A stretch of DNA of 64,000 nucleotides from JAYFRE01 sp034926235 (GTDB lineage: Bacteria > Pseudomonadota > Alphaproteobacteria > Rhodospirillales > Magnetospirillaceae). The position numbers and the translations under genes were made by a program. Below are positions 44,148 to 53,205 of this stretch, one piece after another; positions within the stretch are counted from its first letter, which is position 1, and every line of letters starts with the position of its first letter. A model generated the notes under the pieces. It had not been told where the DNA came from and searched no databases. It saw only the letters and a program-made list of their open reading frames with translations. The stretch lies in contig JAYFRE010000011.1 of the NCBI GenBank assembly GCA_034926235.1, forward strand, positions 12,621-76,620. The letters run 5' to 3'.

Positions 44148-45382
44148 GCTACCACCTCCACATCGATATCGGCGGCGGTCAGGGCGGGATATTGGCCGAG
44201 CGTGAGCGACACCAGATCGCCGAACGCGCCGCCCTCGGCCGCGATCTGGATCGTGAGCAGGTTCGCCGCTCCGGCGACCCTGGCTGGGCGGTAGAACCGG
44301 CTGGCGTAGATCTCGGTCCCGATCCTGGCGCGGCCGTCGGCGCTGTCGCTCTCCTCGGCCCCGTAGGGATAGGGCTCGCCCAGGAAATCGGCGAGGACGT
44401 TGGCGCGGACGCGGGCGACGATATCGGACGGCGTCGACGCGGTCAGGCGCAGCGGCACCTTGATTTCGACATCGAGGGCGGCCGGGCGCTGAAACCGGAT
44501 CGTGTCGACCGCGCCGGTAACGGGGTCCGTATAAGTGACCGCCGTGTCGCCGTTATAGTCGCAGCCGCCCGACACGCTGTTATAGATCGCCTCGGCGATC
44601 GCCTGATCCTCCCCGCCCAGCACGGCGATATAGACGGAGTGCGGGGCCAGCTCGACGCCGCCGATCACGACCGGCGCGGACGAGCGGTTCTGCCGCGCCT
44701 GCAGATCGATCACGCCGTCGATATTGCCGACCTCCGCATAGATCGAGGCCAGCATCGAGCGGCTGTTTTTCGCCACGGACGCCCGGCGGCGCTCCTCAAG
44801 CGCGCGGCGTCCCTCGACGCTCTGCCCGGTCACCGCCGCCTGGGGGTTGTCGATCTCGTCCCAGCCGGGGATGGCGCGCACGATCTGGGTAATAGCGTGC
44901 GCAGCCACGACCAGCGGGCCGGGCGACTCGGCTGCGAACGGCAGGGTGACGGTCCCGCCCGCGCCGATCACGCCGCCGGTCTGGCAGACGAACGTATTGC
45001 CGTCCTCGTCGCTCGCCAGCGCCGGTTCCGCGTTGCTGTCGCTGCCGGGGATCACGGTCCCGGCGCGGCCCCGGCAGACGCATTGCGCGACCGAGGCCCG
45101 CGCGGCCTGCCGGTCCAGGAAATAAATCGAGGCCAGCGCATCCTGAAACCGCCCCTCCGCCTGCGCCGGATCGAACTGATTGGCGAGGTGCAGCAGCTGC
45201 GCGTTCTTGTCCTGGACGATCGCGGTTTCCGAGACGATCAACTGCCCCTGCGGCGTGGCGTCGTCGGCGTTGAGCTGATTGCCGAACGCCGCCTGCCAGT
45301 CGGCGGCGACGGCGGCCTTGACGGCAGCGCTCTCCGGCGCGGCCGGGCCGGTGGCGGTGAATTCCAGATCAGACGACGACAT
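44144..45382 (-). CDS. Baseplate J/gp47-like protein
   Basis: A 412-residue wedge protein. The baseplate J domain is visible in A-D-W-Q-A-A-F-G-N-Q-L, then I-I-P-G-W-D-like segments (A-I-P-G-W-D-E-I-D-N-P, A-V-x-G-Q-x-x-E). It links the inner baseplate to the fibre-proximal DUF2612 protein. The ATG at 45382 lies inside the end of the preceding gene, and the segment upstream of it is out of character, so that start is preferred. Confidence 0.9.
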   Translation of the reverse strand: MSSSDLEFTATGPAAPESAAVKAAVAADWQAAFGNQLNADDATPQGQLIVSETAIVQDKNAQLLHLANQFDPAQAEGRFQDALASIYFLDRQAARASVAQCVCRGRAGTVIPGSDSNAEPALASDEDGNTFVCQTGGVIGAGGTVTLPFAAESPGPLVVAAHAITQIVRAIPGWDEIDNPQAAVTGQSVEGRRALEERRRASVAKNSRSMLASIYAEVGNIDGVIDLQARQNRSSAPVVIGGVELAPHSVYIAVLGGEDQAIAEAIYNSVSGGCDYNGDTAVTYTDPVTGAVDTIRFQRPAALDVEIKVPLRLTASTPSDIVARVRANVLADFLGEPYPYGAEESDSADGRARIGTEIYASRFYRPARVAGAANLLTIQIAAEGGAFGDLVSLTLGQYPALTAADIDVEVVA

Positions 45383-45716
45383 CGACAACCTCCCCCTCGT
45401 CCGTGGTGACGCGGATCCGGCCCGAGAGACTGCGCCCGTCGAACCCGACCAGGGTGGCGACGGCGGCCGAAACCTCCGCCTGAGTGCCGGCCTCGGTTTC
45501 CAGATACTGGCGGATGACGATTTCGGGCGGCGTGTCGCCGAAAATCTGATCCAGATAGGGAATGCCGCGCGTTGTGTCGTACCAGCACTCGCCCCGGAAC
45601 GTCCGGCAGGCCGTCGCAACGTCCTGGGCGGCTCGGGGCGCGCCCTCGACCGTGGCCAGCCCCCCGGATTGGGTCAGATCGAGATCCCATTTTTCGGTCA
45701 GAGACAGGCTCTTCAT
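45369..45716 (-). CDS. Baseplate wedge protein (gpW/gp25-like, DUF2634)
   Basis: A 115-residue protein with D-L-x-L-x-x-x-G-x-L near the start and D-V-A-T-A-C-R-T-F-R-G-E-C-W-Y-D, then G-I-P-Y-L-D-Q-I-F-G. This is the pattern of gp25/gpW-like wedge proteins that anchor the sheath to the baseplate. It overlaps both neighbours. Confidence 0.85.
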   Translation of the reverse strand: MKSLSLTEKWDLDLTQSGGLATVEGAPRAAQDVATACRTFRGECWYDTTRGIPYLDQIFGDTPPEIVIRQYLETEAGTQAEVSAAVATLVGFDGRSLSGRIRVTTDEGEVVDVVV

Positions 45717-46429
45717 ACCGGCCCTCCGCTAGTGCCGCCGCCGGGCGTGACGTTCTTATGGGCGTGCGTGTCGAGGGTGATCCCGTTGCTGGAAATCTCG
45801 CCGCCGGTGTTGGTCACGCCGCCCGAGAATCGCGCCGGGCCGTCCTGGCCTTGCGCGGTGCCGGTCCAGGTCAGGTTGCCGTTGATCAGCACATCGGCGT
45901 TGATCGTGCATCCCGCCTCGGCGGTGACAACCGTCCGCTCGCCGTGCATGTCCAGGCTGGCCACGCCCTCGATGCGGATCCCGTCGTCGGCGATCAGGAT
46001 GTAGCGTTCGGCGGCATCGTTGAGGAACCCGCCCAGATACCAGCCGTCGGCGGCGTCCATGAAGCGCGGACTGCCCGGCTGGGCGGTCTGGCGGGTGGCG
46101 GCAACGACCGAGCAATCCCGGTCCGCGAACACCGACAGCCCGATATCCCCGATCTGGGGATTGACCACGACGGCGTTTTTACCGCCCTGGATGCGCAGAA
46201 ACGGCTGGTGATAGAGCCGAGACGGCGCGTGCGTCTGCCCCTCGCCATCGACTTGGCGCAGCAACGGCAGCACATCGACATAGCCGACCAGCCCTGTCGC
46301 CTGATCCTGATAGACCGCCACCACCCGGACCGGCGTCGCCGTGTGCAGCCGCTTCAGCAGCGCCTCGATGGCAAAATTCTGTGCGCTGTGCGGGTGGTTT
46401 CCCGTGGTCAGTTGCCGGTTACCCTGCAT
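45713..46429 (-). CDS. Membrane-puncturing spike, Gp138/gpV type
   Basis: A 238-residue baseplate spike. The N-terminal OB-fold (TPVRVVAVYQDQATGLVGYVDVLPLL) is followed by a beta-helix-like region and a C-terminal histidine/threonine element (T-H-A-H-K-N-V) near the apex, as in Gp138-type spikes that bind a metal ion. It would pierce the outer membrane during infection. Confidence 0.87.
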   Translation of the reverse strand: MQGNRQLTTGNHPHSAQNFAIEALLKRLHTATPVRVVAVYQDQATGLVGYVDVLPLLRQVDGEGQTHAPSRLYHQPFLRIQGGKNAVVVNPQIGDIGLSVFADRDCSVVAATRQTAQPGSPRFMDAADGWYLGGFLNDAAERYILIADDGIRIEGVASLDMHGERTVVTAEAGCTINADVLINGNLTWTGTAQGQDGPARFSGGVTNTGGEISSNGITLDTHAHKNVTPGGGTSGGPV

Positions 46430-47276
46430 AAGCCGCCTCCACTGCCGTTTCCCATTTCGAGGCCCCCGGATAGGACGCCTGCAGGCTGTGGCGCAGGCTG
46501 GTGATTTTCCAGCGGCCCGCCGCCTTGGGTACGATCGTCTCGATCTCGACCACGCCGCCCTGGACGAGGCCGGGGGCGTAGAGCCCGCGCGCCGAAATCC
46601 CCTCCTTGGTAAATGTCGGATAGCCCAGAAGCCCGGTCTCTTTCGACCAGACGGTCGGGGCGGCGGCGCGCACGGCCGAGAACGGCTGAATCACCATTTC
46701 CGCATCGTCCAGGATCAGCTCGAAATTGCCCTGGCGCGCGATCGCCTGCGCCTTTTCGAGCGGCCCGCCATAGAGCGCGGGGTTGAGCAGGCTCCCGGAC
46801 ACGCCGTTATTCCGAAACGAGACGCCGATATCCTGCGCCAGCAGCGACATCAGCTGCTCGATCGGGGCCGCGCCGGAGCGCGTCGTCGGGCTCTGCGGCG
46901 TGACCGAGGCGACATAGCCGGTGATCGCCTCGATCCTGAACGCCACATCGGGCGCGGCGTTGAAATCCGGCCATGCGGAGACGATGTCGCCGGAAAACGC
47001 CAGCGCCATGCCGCCCGCATCGTCCCCGGCATAGACCGCGATCTTGTTCGGCTCGACCTTCAGCGGGCGGAACGCCAGCGTGGTCGCCTGCTCCATATCG
47101 TCTAGGCCAATCCCCTTGATCGCCAGCTTGCAGCCGTTCTTGGCGGGCAAACCGGGCTTGTCTACGGCGCAATCGACGCCGAGGCCCCGGATCACCTTGG
47201 TATTGCCGCCGCCGGAAAACCGGCCCTGGGCCAGGGTGATGTGCACCTCGATCCGCTTTTCGCTGAAACTGGTCAC
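46419..47276 (-). CDS. Baseplate hub protein
   Basis: A 285-residue hub. It shares the gp27-like layout of myophages: N-terminal VHITLAQGRF, a middle with ALAFSGDIVSAWPDF and LMSLLAQDIGVSFRN, and a C-terminal R-W-K-I-T-S-L-R-H-S-L-Q-A-S-Y-P-G. The GTG at 47276 overlaps the stop of the preceding gene. It bridges tube and spike. Confidence 0.85.
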   Translation of the reverse strand: MTSFSEKRIEVHITLAQGRFSGGGNTKVIRGLGVDCAVDKPGLPAKNGCKLAIKGIGLDDMEQATTLAFRPLKVEPNKIAVYAGDDAGGMALAFSGDIVSAWPDFNAAPDVAFRIEAITGYVASVTPQSPTTRSGAAPIEQLMSLLAQDIGVSFRNNGVSGSLLNPALYGGPLEKAQAIARQGNFELILDDAEMVIQPFSAVRAAAPTVWSKETGLLGYPTFTKEGISARGLYAPGLVQGGVVEIETIVPKAAGRWKITSLRHSLQASYPGASKWETAVEAAYAG

Positions 47277-47605
47277 GCGAGCCCCCTTTGCTGCAGGGCG
47301 GCGGGCCAGGATTCGGAATGGGCGAGGTAGAACAGCGGCCAGCGGTCCCCCAGCCCCTCGGCGCGTGGATCCTCGACCCCCTGCATGTCGCAGAAGAACA
47401 GCTCGCCGCCGAACGCCAGATAGGCGTAGCTCTTGAGGCTGACCAGATTGCGGCAGATCACCCCGCGCCAGATCGAGACGCCGCCGACGTCCAGATCCGA
47501 ATAGAGCGCGTCGCCGCGCTGATAGAGGCCGATCTGGCAGTCCTGATTGCCCAGCACGATCTGGAATGTCTGGGCGGGCGTGGCCAGCAGGGGGAGCGCG
47601 ATCAT
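47273..47605 (-). CDS. Baseplate plug protein
   Basis: A 110-residue protein of the baseplate-plug type (F-Q-I-V-L-G-N-Q-D-C-Q-I-G-L-Y-Q-R, then Y-A-Y-L-x-F-G-G-E-L-F-F-x-D), similar to the plug of Pam3-like myophages. It starts with an ATG overlapping the stop of the preceding gene. Confidence 0.78.
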   Translation of the reverse strand: MIALPLLATPAQTFQIVLGNQDCQIGLYQRGDALYSDLDVGGVSIWRGVICRNLVSLKSYAYLAFGGELFFCDMQGVEDPRAEGLGDRWPLFYLAHSESWPAALQQRGLA

Positions 47606-48147
47606 CCCAGCACCCCGTACAATGTTGAGGTTCGTTTGGTCTGCGTATCGGACGCATCGCTGCCCTGCTGTTTGCCGCGCGCGCGGGCCGAGGCGTCGCC
47701 TCCCTGCTTCGTCCGGCTGGCGGAAAGTGCAGCGTCCTGATAGGCGGGCGTGACCTGCCGGATTTCGACGATACCCAGCTCGGCGACCAGCCGATCGGCT
47801 CCGTCCTCGCGGCGGCGCGCATAGGCGACGGACACGATATTGGCCGAGGGGTACACCTTGTCCGGCGTCACGATCGAGAACAGATCCAGCGACTCTTTGA
47901 GCGATTCGAGCGCGGCCACGAACCCGGACAGATCGCTGCCCGATTTCGCCATCCGTAACGAGACCAGATAGGGCGTCGCCACCTTGTTGAACGAGGCGAA
48001 CGAGCCTTCCTCGACCGGCTCGCCCGCGACCCGGCTTTCGCCGCGATAGTCGAGGCCGAGGAAGCTGTCGAATTCCAGCGCCACCCGGCCGTCCTTGTCG
48101 TGGATCGTCCAACTGCCCGACACGGCGGATTTCGGCAAAATCGCCAT
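47602..48147 (-). CDS. Phage baseplate-associated protein
   Basis: A 181-residue protein lying between tape measure and plug, where myophages of this group encode a conserved baseplate protein (GSWTIHDKDGRVALEFDS and NKVATPYLVSLRMAKSG blocks). It ends in a polar, glutamine- and serine-rich tail of about 30 residues. No enzyme motif is seen. The ATG at 48147 abuts the tape-measure stop. Confidence 0.72.
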   Translation of the reverse strand: MAILPKSAVSGSWTIHDKDGRVALEFDSFLGLDYRGESRVAGEPVEEGSFASFNKVATPYLVSLRMAKSGSDLSGFVAALESLKESLDLFSIVTPDKVYPSANIVSVAYARRREDGADRLVAELGIVEIRQVTPAYQDAALSASRTKQGGDASARARGKQQGSDASDTQTKRTSTLYGVLG

Positions 48148-48148
48148 C

Positions 48149-49729
48149 TCAATACCCCATCGCGTATTCGGCCTGCAGGGGCTCGGAGCGCAGTTCCTGG
48201 CCCAAATCGCGCGCGATCCCCTTTGCGTCCGTCGCCTGGGTCTCGATCTTGATTTCGCCGATATGCGTTTCCGCATTGACGTTGCTCTGACGGTTGGCGA
48301 CCGAGGGCGACATCCCGGCCGAGGGCGCGGGCGGCGGGCTCGGCGCACCGCCGAACCCGAAAAACCCCTTTACGGTCGCCAGGGCGTCACCGGCGGCCGC
48401 CGTGACCTTATCCTGGATCAGATTGCCCAGGCTCGCGAACAGCCCGAGGATCCAATCGAACAGCGCCACCAGCATCGCCCGGATCGCGCCCGCCCAGCCT
48501 CCCAGCATCCCCAGCGCGCCATCGAGCATCTGGCCGAAACCGGCCTGGATCTGCGCGGCGTCGCCCTTGAAAATTCCCTTGATCGCGGTCCAGACGCCCG
48601 CCCACAGGGTTTTGAACGCCTCCCAGATCGGGCCGATATAGGCCCACAGCGCCGCCACGCCGTCCCTGATGACGGCGAACGCCTCTGACGCGGCCTGCCA
48701 CAGCCCCCCGAACGCGGACTGCCCACCCTCGGACCACGCCAGAAAATCATCGATCAGCAGACCGATCGCGCCCGCCAGCAGACCGATCACGGCGACGGCC
48801 AGCAATAGCGGCAACCACGCCGCCAGATTGGCCGCCGCGACCCGGTACAAAGCGGGCAATAGCCGGGCGGTCAGCAACACCGCGAACGCCCCGAAAAACG
48901 CCAGAATGAATCCCTCGTTCTGGCGGACCCAGACGGCTACGGCAGTCAGGCGTTCGGCCAGCCATTGCAGGGCGGGCAGCGCGGCCCGCACCAGCACGCC
49001 GACGATCGATTCGATCGATTTGCCCAGATAGCCGATTGCCGCACGGGCCTTGACCGCCGCCTCGGTGTCGGCCTTGGTCAGCAGGCCCAATTCTTTCTGC
49101 TTGGCCAGCAGGACCTCGATTTCGGCGGAACCCTTTTGCAGCAATGCGATAATGGCCGGATCGAACGACAACTGCATCCCGTAGCCAGCCGCCTGCTGTG
49201 CGGGCAGTTTGTTGAATGCGTCCGCCAGATCCAGGAACACCGCCTCGGTGTCCCTGGCCTTGCCACTGGCATCGGTCAGCCGCACCCCGATTTCCTTGGA
49301 AATCTCTTTCAGAGGCCCGGAATCGAATTTGAGCGCATCGGTGATGTAATCCGACATATCGCGGAACGTATTGCCGATCTCGTCGCCCTCGGTCCCGGCC
49401 AGTTCGGCCACGCCGCGCCATTGCTGGAACCGCTCGACGCTCATCCCCAGGCTGGCGGACGTCCGGTCGATCGAGGCGGCCAGTTCCAGATAGTTGGACA
49501 CCGCCGACTTGGCCATCGCCAGCCCGCCCAGCAGCGCCACCGTCTTGCCCAGGACGCCGACCAGCTGGCGCACACCGCCCGAGGCGTTATCCGCGCCCTG
49601 TTTGATCTGCTCGCCCGCCTTGCGGCCGCCCTGACCCGCATCGTCCAGGCCGCGCTTGGTCTTATCCAGCTCGGTTTTCAGGCCGGAGCGGTTCAGGACC
49701 AGCTTTATGACCAGTTCACGGACGTTCAT
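48149..49729 (-). CDS. Tail tape measure protein
   Basis: A 526-residue protein with an N-terminal coiled coil (LKTELDKTKRGLDDAGQGG), several hydrophobic segments (AVLLTARLLPALYRVAAA and LLLAVAVIGLLAGAIGLLI) and repeated alanine/glycine-rich helices, typical of tape measures. It is short for its class, so the tail should be short, of the order of 80 nm by the usual 0.15 nm per residue rule. It is preceded by two chaperone-type ORFs. Confidence 0.88.
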   Translation of the reverse strand: MNVRELVIKLVLNRSGLKTELDKTKRGLDDAGQGGRKAGEQIKQGADNASGGVRQLVGVLGKTVALLGGLAMAKSAVSNYLELAASIDRTSASLGMSVERFQQWRGVAELAGTEGDEIGNTFRDMSDYITDALKFDSGPLKEISKEIGVRLTDASGKARDTEAVFLDLADAFNKLPAQQAAGYGMQLSFDPAIIALLQKGSAEIEVLLAKQKELGLLTKADTEAAVKARAAIGYLGKSIESIVGVLVRAALPALQWLAERLTAVAVWVRQNEGFILAFFGAFAVLLTARLLPALYRVAAANLAAWLPLLLAVAVIGLLAGAIGLLIDDFLAWSEGGQSAFGGLWQAASEAFAVIRDGVAALWAYIGPIWEAFKTLWAGVWTAIKGIFKGDAAQIQAGFGQMLDGALGMLGGWAGAIRAMLVALFDWILGLFASLGNLIQDKVTAAAGDALATVKGFFGFGGAPSPPPAPSAGMSPSVANRQSNVNAETHIGEIKIETQATDAKGIARDLGQELRSEPLQAEYAMGY

Positions 49730-49862
49730 TGCGGGCCTTTTCGATTGCGCGGCGTTCGTTTTCGCGGTCGACCATGACGATCTCGAGCAGGGTCCAGGCG
49801 TCTTCCAGCCCGTAATCCCGGTCCAGTTCGATCAATGTGGCCAGCCGCGCGCTCACGATCAC
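49716..49862 (-). CDS. Small ORF next to the tail assembly chaperone
   Basis: A 48-residue ORF (GTG at 49862) between the chaperone and the tape measure. It has clear coding character (A-R-L-A-T-L-I-E-L-D-R-D-Y-G-L-E-D-A-W) and overlaps the tape-measure start by 14 bp. The same frame is open upstream across the last codons of the chaperone. In many tailed phages the gene at this spot is a C-terminal extension of the chaperone made by frameshifting, so this could be either a separate gene or a frameshift product. Confidence 0.55.
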   Translation of the reverse strand: MIVSARLATLIELDRDYGLEDAWTLLEIVMVDRENERRAIEKARNERP

Positions 49863-49867
49863 CCCGA

Positions 49868-50335
49868 TCAGACGCGAGCAGTTTTGATATTCGGCGACAC
49901 CATCTGCAGCAGGCTGCTCAAGCCCGAGCGGGCGGCGTCGGCGGAAAAACCCACATGGAGCGCCAGGACCTCCATGCGTAGGCGCATCAGCGTCGTCGGC
50001 TCTTCGACATAGGAATCAACCGTCTCGGCGCGGAGGCGCATTTTTGCGCCGCCCTCGGTGACGATTTCCGCGCAGCCCAGCAGCTCGTCATAGAGCGGGA
50101 GCAGCTTTTCCCAATCCAGGCCGGAGAATTTGATATCGCCCATCACCTGGGCGAACCCCGCCATGCCGGTCGCCGGATCCGGCAGGTTCGGGACGTCGAT
50201 CCCGCCGACCAGCGCGCACAGCGCCCGCGCGGCCCATCCCTCCGCCTTGGACGCGCCCATTTCGGTGAGCAGGAACCGCTTGCCCCGGTCCCGGTTGTCG
50301 CTGTCGATGACGATTTCGGTTGTTTTTCGCGCCAT
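49868..50335 (-). CDS. Tail assembly chaperone
   Basis: A 155-residue protein at the tail chaperone position, between the tube and the tape measure. It starts RKTTEIVIDSDNRDRGKRFL and has a helical core (W-A-A-R-A-L-C-A-L-V-G-G, then D-W-E-K-L-L-P-L-Y-D-E-L). Its stop is followed at once by a second ORF in another frame, consistent with the usual G/G-T arrangement. Confidence 0.78.
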   Translation of the reverse strand: MARKTTEIVIDSDNRDRGKRFLLTEMGASKAEGWAARALCALVGGIDVPNLPDPATGMAGFAQVMGDIKFSGLDWEKLLPLYDELLGCAEIVTEGGAKMRLRAETVDSYVEEPTTLMRLRMEVLALHVGFSADAARSGLSSLLQMVSPNIKTARV

Positions 50336-50344
50336 GATTGCTCC

Positions 50345-50782
50345 TTACAGCGCCGCGCCGACGCAGGATTCGAAGGTGATGGTGGTGGTCGACGCCGTCA
50401 GGGTCTTCCCGGCATTGGGCTGCGTCCGGCCGCCCGTGATCACCCCCTTGGTGTAGCTGTAGGTCCGCCCGATTGCGGGCATGTTGACCACGAGATTGCC
50501 GGGCATCACCTCGCGCTGCTGATCCTGGGCCTGGATCCAGTCCTCGATCAGATCGCGCGACGGCGAATCGGCGGCCAGGGTCAACTTGACCACCTTCGGC
50601 GTCGGCACCCATCCGACCGACAGGCTGCCGTCGACGCCCATTTCGGCGACGCCCGGCGCGACATCATCGACCTCGATCATCGAATCGGGGCCGAACCCCT
50701 GGATCTGCTGGGCCGAGGAAAACAGCCCGTCGACGGTCAGAAACACGGTCGCCGTGGCGGCGGTGATTGTTTTCATTGCCAT
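50345..50782 (-). CDS. Tail tube protein (DUF3277 type)
   Basis: A 145-residue protein with beta-rich segments (M-I-E-V-D-D-V-A-P-G-V-A-E-M-G-V-D-G and L-T-L-A-A-D-S-P-S-R-D). It follows the sheath, as the tube does in this group. The name rests on position and these segments. Confidence 0.8.
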   Translation of the reverse strand: MAMKTITAATATVFLTVDGLFSSAQQIQGFGPDSMIEVDDVAPGVAEMGVDGSLSVGWVPTPKVVKLTLAADSPSRDLIEDWIQAQDQQREVMPGNLVVNMPAIGRTYSYTKGVITGGRTQPNAGKTLTASTTTITFESCVGAAL

Positions 50783-50792
50783 GGGTCAGCTC

Positions 50793-52286
50793 CTACTGAA
50801 TCGCGATCGAGGACATCTGGATCTGCTGAATCGACCCGCCGTCCGCGTACCAGAAATTGCAGACCGGGGTTTTCCGCGCCGCGCGGTTGGCGGGGGTGGC
50901 GTCCAGGATCTGCAGATACCAGCCCTGGGCGTTGATCGTCGGCGTGATATCCGTACCCGCCCTGGCGACGATCTCGGCCCGCTGCGCCTCGGACAGGGTG
51001 ACGCCCGGAACGATCGCGCCGTGATTTTTGTATTTGTTGATCGGGTCCAGGCAGGACGCCCGGACGCGGCCATAGCCGATCTGGGAATAGGGCAGGCTTT
51101 TGGCCGTGGCGAACAGATCCATTAGCGCCAGCTGCAGATCGTTCTTGATGCAAACCTGATAGAGGTAGGTGTCGAGCCAGCTGGAAACGCCGGAGACGCT
51201 GCCCGGATAGAACCAGCGGAAACTGTCGTTCGCCGTGGCGTAATCGCCGTAGAAATTATACCCCTTGGCGATCAGCGTCTGGGCGACCATGCCGTCGTCG
51301 CAAGTGACCACCTGACCGTCCTGGCGCTTGAACGCGAAAGTGATGCGGCCGTTCAGCCGGTCCAGATCGATCGACGCCGCCGAGCCCATCACGAACGCCG
51401 CCAGCCCGGCCCCGCCATAGAGCGGGCAGGTCCCGGCATACTCGTATTCGGCCAGACGGCTGCCGAAATCGGACGCGACCAGCGGCTGTTCCGCCGTCGC
51501 GTCCGTGTCCCAGGCCAGATAGGCGAATCGCGGGGCATAGCCGTTATTCCAGGCCGACAGGGACAGCTTGACTTCGATATCGGGTTCCCAGGCGGTCGAG
51601 AACGTCACCCAATTGCGGCTGGATTTCAGCAGGTTTTCCATATTCCCCGCCGCGTCCAGCGCCAGCATCCCGTCCGAGACGATCGCCCCGGCGGCGGCGG
51701 TCAGGTTGAGCAGCCCGGCCAGATCCCCGGACGGCGAGGCGGCATAGCCGACGCCCGAATTTTCGCCCGTCGTCGGGCTGGTGACCTGGAATGCGCCGGT
51801 CAGGCTGGAATAGGTCACCGTCACCCCGGCCAGTTCCGCGTCCAGCGCGGTCTGCAGGATATCGGCCACGGCGGAATAGCTGGCCGCCGCCGACAGGTTC
51901 AGCCCGGTCACGGTGACGGTTTCACTGTCGATCACCAGCGACAGCGCCCCGGCGGTGACCGCCTTCAGCGTCGCCAGCGGGATCGTGATCGCCCCGCCGC
52001 GCAGCCAGCCCGCCACGTCCTGGTCGATATAGGACCCGGCCAGCAGCGTCTGGGGTTTCACGTCCGAATTCGTGAACCCGAGGAAATAGCGGGCGGCCAG
52101 CGCATATTCGGCGCTCGTGGTGCCGAACGCGGCCCCGACCGATGCGGCGTCGGGGAACGACAGCATGCGCCCGGCGGGGATGATCGCGGAGCGGGTCAGG
52201 ATCAGGCCGTTCAGCTCCAGGGCGGACGAGCCCGCTTCCAGAAGCTGCGGCGTGATCGAAACGATTTGATCGGCGGAAATGCTCAT
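50793..52286 (-). CDS. Tail sheath protein (DUF3383 type)
   Basis: A 497-residue protein that matches the DUF3383/sheath family by length and by segments such as N-x-L-I-L-T (here LNGLILTRSAIIPAGR), W-N-N-G-Y-A-P-R-F-A-Y, and the C-terminal VIAQTLIAKGYNFYGDYAT and N-K-Y-K-N-H-G-A-I. It makes the contractile sheath and therefore identifies the phage as a myovirus. The ATG at 52286 follows the neck-protein stop by 8 bp. Confidence 0.88.
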   Translation of the reverse strand: MSISADQIVSITPQLLEAGSSALELNGLILTRSAIIPAGRMLSFPDAASVGAAFGTTSAEYALAARYFLGFTNSDVKPQTLLAGSYIDQDVAGWLRGGAITIPLATLKAVTAGALSLVIDSETVTVTGLNLSAAASYSAVADILQTALDAELAGVTVTYSSLTGAFQVTSPTTGENSGVGYAASPSGDLAGLLNLTAAAGAIVSDGMLALDAAGNMENLLKSSRNWVTFSTAWEPDIEVKLSLSAWNNGYAPRFAYLAWDTDATAEQPLVASDFGSRLAEYEYAGTCPLYGGAGLAAFVMGSAASIDLDRLNGRITFAFKRQDGQVVTCDDGMVAQTLIAKGYNFYGDYATANDSFRWFYPGSVSGVSSWLDTYLYQVCIKNDLQLALMDLFATAKSLPYSQIGYGRVRASCLDPINKYKNHGAIVPGVTLSEAQRAEIVARAGTDITPTINAQGWYLQILDATPANRAARKTPVCNFWYADGGSIQQIQMSSIAIQ

Positions 52287-52294
52287 TTTTGCCT

Positions 52295-52789
52295 CTAGAG
52301 CTGGGGGTAGGTGTGCAGATCCACGTCCTCGAAATAGTCGAGGGTGGCGGCGAATCGGGTGGTGGCGGCGGCGGACAGTTCGATCAACCAGCGTGGCTCG
52401 AACCGTCCCTCCGCCTCGGCTGCGGTCAGGTTGCGGGGATCGCCCGCATAGAGCGGCTGGCAGCCGTGCGGGGTCAGCAGGTCGGCGGCGATCTGGCTGG
52501 GCCAGAGCGTCGACAGCGCCTCGGCCCATTCCTGAGCCAGCCCCCCCCGGAAATCGGCCTGCAGGGTGAGATTGACCGCCTGGGTCAGGGACAGCGTCTG
52601 GGTATCCGGCGACCAGGAGGCGATATTGGTCGACAGCCGGACCCTGGAGATCACCGAGATCAGGCAATAGTCCCCTGGGGGCGGCGGCACCCGGTTGTCC
52701 CAGGCGGCCAGGGTGTTGTCCGGGATCAGGCCGGGGATATGAGCGATCAGCAGATCGCGCACGGCGGTACGGGCGGCGGCATCGTTCAC
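52295..52789 (-). CDS. Phage neck/tail-completion protein (LIC_12616-like)
   Basis: A 164-residue protein. It starts with GTG at 52789, overlapping the previous stop. L-I-x-x-I-S, then P-D-T-Q-T-L-S-L-T-Q resembles neck terminator proteins of this head-tail type; the function is assigned mainly by position between the head-connector and the sheath. Confidence 0.65.
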   Translation of the reverse strand: MNDAAARTAVRDLLIAHIPGLIPDNTLAAWDNRVPPPPGDYCLISVISRVRLSTNIASWSPDTQTLSLTQAVNLTLQADFRGGLAQEWAEALSTLWPSQIAADLLTPHGCQPLYAGDPRNLTAAEAEGRFEPRWLIELSAAATTRFAATLDYFEDVDLHTYPQL

Positions 52790-53205
52790 GGCGCATCCTC
52801 CTGCGGGATTTCGGGCGGATCGGCGCGCCCCTGGGCCTGGACCACGATCAGGGTCCAGCCCGCCAGTTGCCCCCATGCCTCCGACACCGGGTTGATGATC
52901 CACTCAAAGCCGCCCCAATAGACCAGATCGCCGCCGCTTTCCCCGGCGCGCGACAGGCCCTGCCAGTCGCCCTGGAGATACATCTGCCGCCAGATGGCGC
53001 TGTTCTGCTCGGCGTTGACGAATTGCAGCTTGTCTTGAGGCAGCGGCTGGACCTGGGCCAGCACCGCCACCGGCGGCAGATAGAGCGCCTGGCGCTCGCC
53101 GCTGCCGTCCGTGCCCCAGCCCGCGAACCGGCGCAGCACCACGGTCTGATGGGGGTTCACCGCCCCGATCGCCGAGGCGACGATGTTATGGAGATTAAGC
53201 CCCAT
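52786..53205 (-). CDS. Phage head-tail connector-region protein
   Basis: A 139-residue protein (LNLHNIVASAIGAVNPHQTV start) in the connector region between the virion-morphogenesis and neck genes. The W-x-G-x-E-W segment (V-Y-W-G-G-F-E-W) is shared by collar-type proteins. The exact role is not clear. It overlaps both neighbours. Confidence 0.68.
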   Translation of the reverse strand: MGLNLHNIVASAIGAVNPHQTVVLRRFAGWGTDGSGERQALYLPPVAVLAQVQPLPQDKLQFVNAEQNSAIWRQMYLQGDWQGLSRAGESGGDLVYWGGFEWIINPVSEAWGQLAGWTLIVVQAQGRADPPEIPQEDAP

